The notes under the pieces: model-generated
Databases searched by the model: none
The model's input: the letters and a program-made list of their open reading frames with translations, nothing else
What the model was told of the DNA's origin: nothing
Assembly: GCF_014384985.1 (NCBI RefSeq)
Contig: NZ_JACRSX010000021.1
Coordinates: forward strand, 1 to 52,023
Direction: 5' to 3'
DNA length: 52,023 bases
From: Jutongia huaianensis
GTDB lineage: Bacteria > Bacillota > Clostridia > Lachnospirales > Lachnospiraceae
In this document: positions 48,708-52,023 of the stretch, piece after piece
Layout: each line of letters starts with the position of its first letter
Numbering within the stretch: position 1 is the first letter of the stretch
Position numbers and translations under genes: made by a program

Positions 48708-49742
48708 ATGGCAGGGCAGAACGAATGGACCACCACAAAAGGCAGGGAACAAAGCCGTATTACAATCGGCGATGTTGCGGAGGCACTGGGGATATCCAAG
48801 ACCACCGTATCCAGAGCTATTTCAGGTAAGGGAAGGATCGGCGAGCAGACCAGACAGCGTGTTCTGGCTTATATTGAGGAGAATAACTACAGACCGAATC
48901 CGATGGCGCAGGGGCTTGCACAGTCCAAGACGTACAATATCGGCTGGGTGATTCCGGGAGATTCGACGATTACAGATCTGCCATTTTTTCAGAGATGTAT
49001 GATCGGCATCAGCGAAGTGGCTTCCAAAGAGAATTATGATATTTTAATCTCCATGGTTTATGACCATGAGCTGGAGCATTTGCGCAGAGTGGTTGAGAAT
49101 CATAAGGTGGATGGCATTATTCTGGGACGGACGCTGATCGATGATGAACGTGTGCGGTTCCTGAAGGAGCACGATATTCCGTTTGTGGTGATCGGCAGTT
49201 CCAGTGAACCGGATGTGATCCAGATTGATAATGACCACGTTAAGGCATGCCGGGAGCTGACCTCTATTTTGATCATGAAGGGGATACGTCGTCTGGCATT
49301 GATCGGCGGCGATGAGAATCATGTGGTCAATCAGACGAGACGCCGGGGCTTTGAGGAAGCTGTGGCGGAGCAGCATCTGAACGAGGATGATGTTTTTATT
49401 TACATGAATGGTGAGACAAAGGTAGACATTGAGCGTAGTGTAGAAGAAGCACTGCGCAATCAGGTGGAATGTATTGTCACCATGGATGACCGGATCGGCT
49501 TTGAAGTGATCAATATTTTGAAAAGAGACGGGATACAGATTCCGGATCAGGTCAAACTCGCTTCCTTCTACAGTAGCGACCTGCTGGAAAGTAACCAGCC
49601 GGCGGTCACTGCATTACAGTATGATCCCAAGGAACTGGGAGTCGTTGCCTGCAGAACATTGTTTGATATGATGAATGCACGGCAGGTCGACGAAAAAGTC
49701 CTTCTCAGTTACGAGGTGGCCCTGAGGGGTTCCACCCAGTAG
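48708..49742 (+). CDS. LacI-family transcriptional regulator
   Basis: The 344-residue repressor has the N-terminal LacI helix-turn-helix (ITIGDVAEALGISKTTVSRA, about 19-38) with the hinge RPNPMAQGLAQSKT, followed by a periplasmic-binding-like sugar-sensing core (GWVIPGDSTI, VDGIILGRTL, SFYSSDLLESNQPAVTAL). It is placed between galK and a sugar ABC transporter and probably controls both the transporter and itself through TTGCGCAA. The ATG at 48708 follows GAAGGAGGAGGGAAGGAAG. The effector sugar is unknown. Confidence 0.93.
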   Translation: MAGQNEWTTTKGREQSRITIGDVAEALGISKTTVSRAISGKGRIGEQTRQRVLAYIEENNYRPNPMAQGLAQSKTYNIGWVIPGDSTITDLPFFQRCMIGISEVASKENYDILISMVYDHELEHLRRVVENHKVDGIILGRTLIDDERVRFLKEHDIPFVVIGSSSEPDVIQIDNDHVKACRELTSILIMKGIRRLALIGGDENHVVNQTRRRGFEEAVAEQHLNEDDVFIYMNGETKVDIERSVEEALRNQVECIVTMDDRIGFEVINILKRDGIQIPDQVKLASFYSSDLLESNQPAVTALQYDPKELGVVACRTLFDMMNARQVDEKVLLSYEVALRGSTQ

Positions 49743-49797
49743 ATATAATGAACCCGTCAGGGTTCGCAATGCGCAAAGCAATGCGCGATGATATGAT
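49743..49797. repeat. extragenic palindromic element, copy 2
   Basis: TATAATGA precedes GAACCC/GGGTTC (49750-49765). Then two copies of GCAATGCGC at 49766-49774 and 49778-49786 and GATGATATGAT follow. The layout TATAATGA-hairpin-ATGCGCAAA-GCGC-GAT matches copy 1 at 27991-28068. It directly follows the lacI stop codon. Confidence 0.6.
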
Positions 49798-49878
49798 GCC
49801 GTGTGAATCGTTATGTGATCCGGGTTGTTTGCTTCCGGACGCAGGGAATCAGGCATCTTAAAAACTGCACCCACAGTT

Positions 49879-49918
49879 AAAAAACGCTATGTCATAAAGC
49901 GATGACATAGCGTTTTTT
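49879..49918. terminator. perfect 17-bp terminator
   Basis: The stem arms 49879-49895 and 49902-49918 are perfect complements (core ACGCTATGTCAT), six-base loop, A-run before and T-run after, so it can work in both directions. The rest of the 49743-50247 gap carries the repeat before it and the transporter promoter and operator after it; no gene is seen. Confidence 0.93.
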
Positions 49919-50123
49919 AATATATAAATATAAGAAAATGCTGGCAATTTGGAGGAGGAATCTAAGGGCAAAACGCCGGATCTGCATTTTTGATTTTATA
50001 ATATGCGCAAATGGTTGACCGTTTGGCTGTGAAAAGTCGGATAAAATGCACAAAAACAACAGAACTTTGTATTTACAGCAGATAACGTATTAGAAAAAAT
50101 GTCACAAAAAATAAATAATATTG

Positions 50124-50179
50124 TTGACATTGTTGTAAAAGTTTGCTACTATGCAAATATAGAACAACCGATTGCGCAA
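50124..50179 (+). promoter_or_regulatory. sugar transporter promoter with TTGCGCAA operator
   Basis: TTGACA at 50124-50129, a 17-base spacer and TACTAT at 50147-50152. TTGCGCAA at 50172-50179 lies just past the predicted start point, in a position where a bound LacI-family repressor blocks transcription. Confidence 0.85.
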
Positions 50180-50247
50180 AAAGACGCACAAAAGGTGATG
50201 AAAAATCATTCACGGTAACGTGATCAATATGAAGGAGGATTTTTGTT

Positions 50248-51561
50248 ATGAGAAGAAAACTATTATCTTTTCTGTTGGCAGCAACGATGGTAACGGGGTG
50301 CATCGGACTGACAGGATGTGGAAACAAGGATGCGGCAGACGCAGATTCTGCAGCGCAGTCTTCAGACGCAGGTTCTGAAAATGCAGGCGAGGACGCAGTA
50401 GCAAACCTGATCAAGTCCACGAAGGATACAGTAAAGCTTACGGTATGGGCTTCTGAGGAGGATCAGGATCTGACCAAGAGTCTGCTGGACAAATTCCAGA
50501 AGGAGTATTCCGATGTAAAGTTTAATATTCAGCTTGGTAAAGAAAGCGAGTCAAAGACAAAGGATGATATTCTAAAGGACGTTGATGCAGCACCGGATGT
50601 ATTCGCATTTGCAGATGACCAGATCAATGAGCTGGTAAAGGCGGGGGCGCTCCAGGAGGTTGTTGCAGATTACACATATGATGTAAAGTCTGAGAATGTT
50701 GCGGGAAGTATTGAAGCGGCAACAGTAGATGATAAGCTTTATGCATATCCGATGACAGCAGATAATGGTTATTTTATGTTCTATGATTCTTCTGTATTTT
50801 CTGAGGATGATGTAAAGACTTTGGATGGTATGGTAGCCGCCGCGAAGAAGGCCGGCAAGAAGATTGCCATTGAGGCATCCAATGCGTGGTATTTCTATTC
50901 TTTCTTTAAGGGAGCAGGATATGATCTGTCCCTGAATGAGGACGGAAGCAATACCTGTGACTGGAACGGAGATGGCGCAACAGATGTTGCACAGGCAATC
51001 ATTGATCTTTATAAGTCAGGTATTGTTGTAAATCTGAATGATGCAGCAACTGTAACAGGTATTAAGGATGGCACGGTGGCAGCTGCAGTCAATGGTACCT
51101 GGAATGCAAAAGCCGCTTCCAAGGCATGGAAGAAGAACTACTCCGCTTGCAAGCTTCCAACCTTTACGGTAGCAGGAAAGCAGGTTCAGATGGCTTCCTT
51201 TTCCGGATGTAAGCTGGTTGGTGTTAATCCGAGAAGTAAATTTGTAGGCTGGTCTATGCTTCTGGCAGAATACCTGACCAATTATGATGCACAGGTTGAA
51301 AGATTTAACCAGAGAGAATTAGGACCTTCTAATATTAAGGCATCTGAGTCTGACGAAGTACAGTCCAACAAGGCAATCGCAGCACTGGCATCCCAGGCAG
51401 AATTTGCAGCACCTCAGCGTGTGGGCAATAACTACTGGAGTCCGGTTGAGACATTAGGTAAGAAGCTGGCAGACGGCAACCCGAAGGGAACAGATCTTCA
51501 GAAGCTGCTTGACAATGCAGTAGCCGGTATTACAGCACCGGTAGAAGATTCAGCAAAATAA
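50248..51561 (+). CDS. carbohydrate ABC transporter substrate-binding lipoprotein
   Basis: The 437-residue MalE-like protein has a signal peptide with lipobox LTGC (Cys24 or so) and an Ala/Asp/Ser-rich linker. The binding core includes VKLTVWASEEDQDLTKSLL and AAPDVFAFADDQI, which recall maltose/maltodextrin-type binders. The GH31 and glycogen phosphorylase genes in the same window would fit an alpha-glucan substrate, while galK nearby would fit galactose; the ligand is not decided. AAGGAGGATTTTTGTT precedes ATG. Confidence 0.93.
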   Translation: MRRKLLSFLLAATMVTGCIGLTGCGNKDAADADSAAQSSDAGSENAGEDAVANLIKSTKDTVKLTVWASEEDQDLTKSLLDKFQKEYSDVKFNIQLGKESESKTKDDILKDVDAAPDVFAFADDQINELVKAGALQEVVADYTYDVKSENVAGSIEAATVDDKLYAYPMTADNGYFMFYDSSVFSEDDVKTLDGMVAAAKKAGKKIAIEASNAWYFYSFFKGAGYDLSLNEDGSNTCDWNGDGATDVAQAIIDLYKSGIVVNLNDAATVTGIKDGTVAAAVNGTWNAKAASKAWKKNYSACKLPTFTVAGKQVQMASFSGCKLVGVNPRSKFVGWSMLLAEYLTNYDAQVERFNQRELGPSNIKASESDEVQSNKAIAALASQAEFAAPQRVGNNYWSPVETLGKKLADGNPKGTDLQKLLDNAVAGITAPVEDSAK

Positions 51562-51591
51562 CAGCACCATTGGCAGAAATGTCAATTAACA

Positions 51592-51655
51592 CAGGATGAT
51601 CCGGATCTGCTCCGGAATGCTGCGGGACAGCTCGGTCCCGTGGCAGATGATCCTG
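51592..51655 (+). other. branched stem-loop between binding protein and permease genes
   Basis: Outer arms CAGGATGATC (51592-51601) and GATGATCCTG (51646-51655) pair at 9 of 10 positions. Inside are CCGGA/TCCGG (51601-51615) and an 11-bp hairpin TGCTGCGGGAC/GTCCCGTGGCA (51618-51645). There is no T-run, so it may protect the upstream mRNA and set a high binding-protein to permease ratio. Confidence 0.65.
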
Positions 51656-51676
51656 AATAAAGAGAGGGTGTTTGCT

Positions 51677-51905
51677 ATGGCAAATAAGAAGACAAATAAA
51701 ATAAGTAATTTTTTCCGGTCTATGGGAACCGGGCTGAAAAATTTTGGAACAGCACTTGCCGGATACTTTCGGGATTTTGGTACTGCTGTGGTAAAAGGTG
51801 ATATCTGGGTTAAATTATCTCTCCTGATCATGGGAGCCGGATATTTTGCAAGAAAACAAATTGTAAATGGTATCTTGATGATGTTGGTACAGATTGGATT
51901 TATTC
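51677..51905 (+). pseudogene. ABC transporter permease (MalF-like), interrupted by IS
   Basis: The first 76 codons (MANKKTNKISNFFRSMGTGL... GDIWVKLSLLIMGAGYFARK) are the N-terminus of a MalF-type sugar permease, reaching into the first membrane helix (GILMMLVQIGFI). At 51906 the IS end begins and the frame stops soon after. The rest of the permease, and probably a second permease, would lie past the IS outside the window. Confidence 0.85.
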
Positions 51906-52023
51906 GAGAGTGTGATACTTTTTCTGTAAAATAATGATTAGAAGGTTCTTCTATGATAAAATAAATATCATTAGGAGGGCCTTTTATTATGGCAAGACAA
52001 AAGAAACCTGTACATCGAGTACA
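51906..52023 (+). mobile_element. left end of an IS256-family insertion sequence
   Basis: The terminal sequence begins GAGAGTGTGATACTTTTTCT, a typical IS256-type inverted repeat start, and breaks the permease gene exactly there. The transposase start follows 83 bases later. The right end and target duplication are outside the window. Confidence 0.8.
51989..52023 (+). CDS. IS256-type transposase, N-terminal fragment at the window edge
   Basis: ATG 51989 follows TTAGGAGGGCC and encodes MARQKKPVHRV, which resembles the start of IS256-family transposases known in Lachnospiraceae. Only eleven residues are visible, so the family call relies also on the inverted-repeat sequence. Confidence 0.65.
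   Translation, partial: MARQKKPVHRV

Noticed and set aside
1..52023. CRISPR array
   Set aside because: No series of regularly spaced identical repeats was found; the repeats at 41735-41885 are short, degenerate and operator-like.

Overview
The window looks like chromosomal DNA of a spore-forming, gut-type Clostridia, most likely family Lachnospiraceae. The reasons are the moderate-to-low GC, strong GGAGG ribosome binding sites, TTGACA-N17-TATAAT-type promoters, a BofA-type sporulation gene, a Firmicutes-style Tad pilus locus with DUF5702 and FHA proteins, CIRCE-controlled Hsp20, and several families typical of that group. Genus is not claimed.

Layout. 1-800: a gene tail and a decayed DUF4143-type ATPase. 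0.8-5.4 kb: a membrane protein of unknown function, then a DNA-repair-like group (deoxyinosine glycosylase, radical SAM protein, and its usual partner of unknown function). 5.4-10.6 kb: Hsp20 under CIRCE, then sbcD-sbcC. 10.7-17.7 kb: tRNA-Gly(CCC), FabV/Ter enoyl reductase, a cytidylate-kinase-like protein with a divergent sirtuin, gltX, a UvrD/PcrA-type helicase, and a convergent DUF2508 gene. 18.0-27.9 kb: bofA, then a Tad/Flp pilus operon behind a near-consensus promoter, interrupted by a MITE-like inverted repeat. 28-33.7 kb: alpha-glucan metabolism (GH31 alpha-glucosidase, glycogen phosphorylase) around a PrcB-like lipoprotein. 33.8-40.9 kb: phosphoribosyltransferase-like protein, SppA and RDD protein, a degenerate LytM protein, a TIGR00266 protein, an HD phosphohydrolase and guaA.

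40.9-46.9 kb is the most disturbed part. Directly behind guaA lie an Xre repressor with a repeat-operator array, a small excisionase-like protein, and an integrase start fused in frame to the C-terminal half of a DUF3427-type helicase. A Nudix hydrolase, a secreted protein running into a frame-shifted Xre-regulator fragment, and a severed signal-peptide fragment follow. I read this as the scar of an integrated element that has undergone several deletions.

47-52 kb is a sugar-use region: galK, a divergent LacI regulator and a carbohydrate ABC-transporter binding protein. TTGCGCAA operators sit at the lacI and transporter promoters. The permease gene is cut after 76 codons by the left end of an IS256-type insertion sequence that runs off the window.

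The strongest leads are the integrase-helicase chimera, the IS-disrupted transporter, the sirtuin lacking the usual NAD-site residues, the TadZ-like protein without a P-loop, the Ig-like insertion in TadC, and the MITE inside the Tad operon. No complete new defence or metabolic system could be demonstrated. All family calls are from reading motifs; no database search was run.
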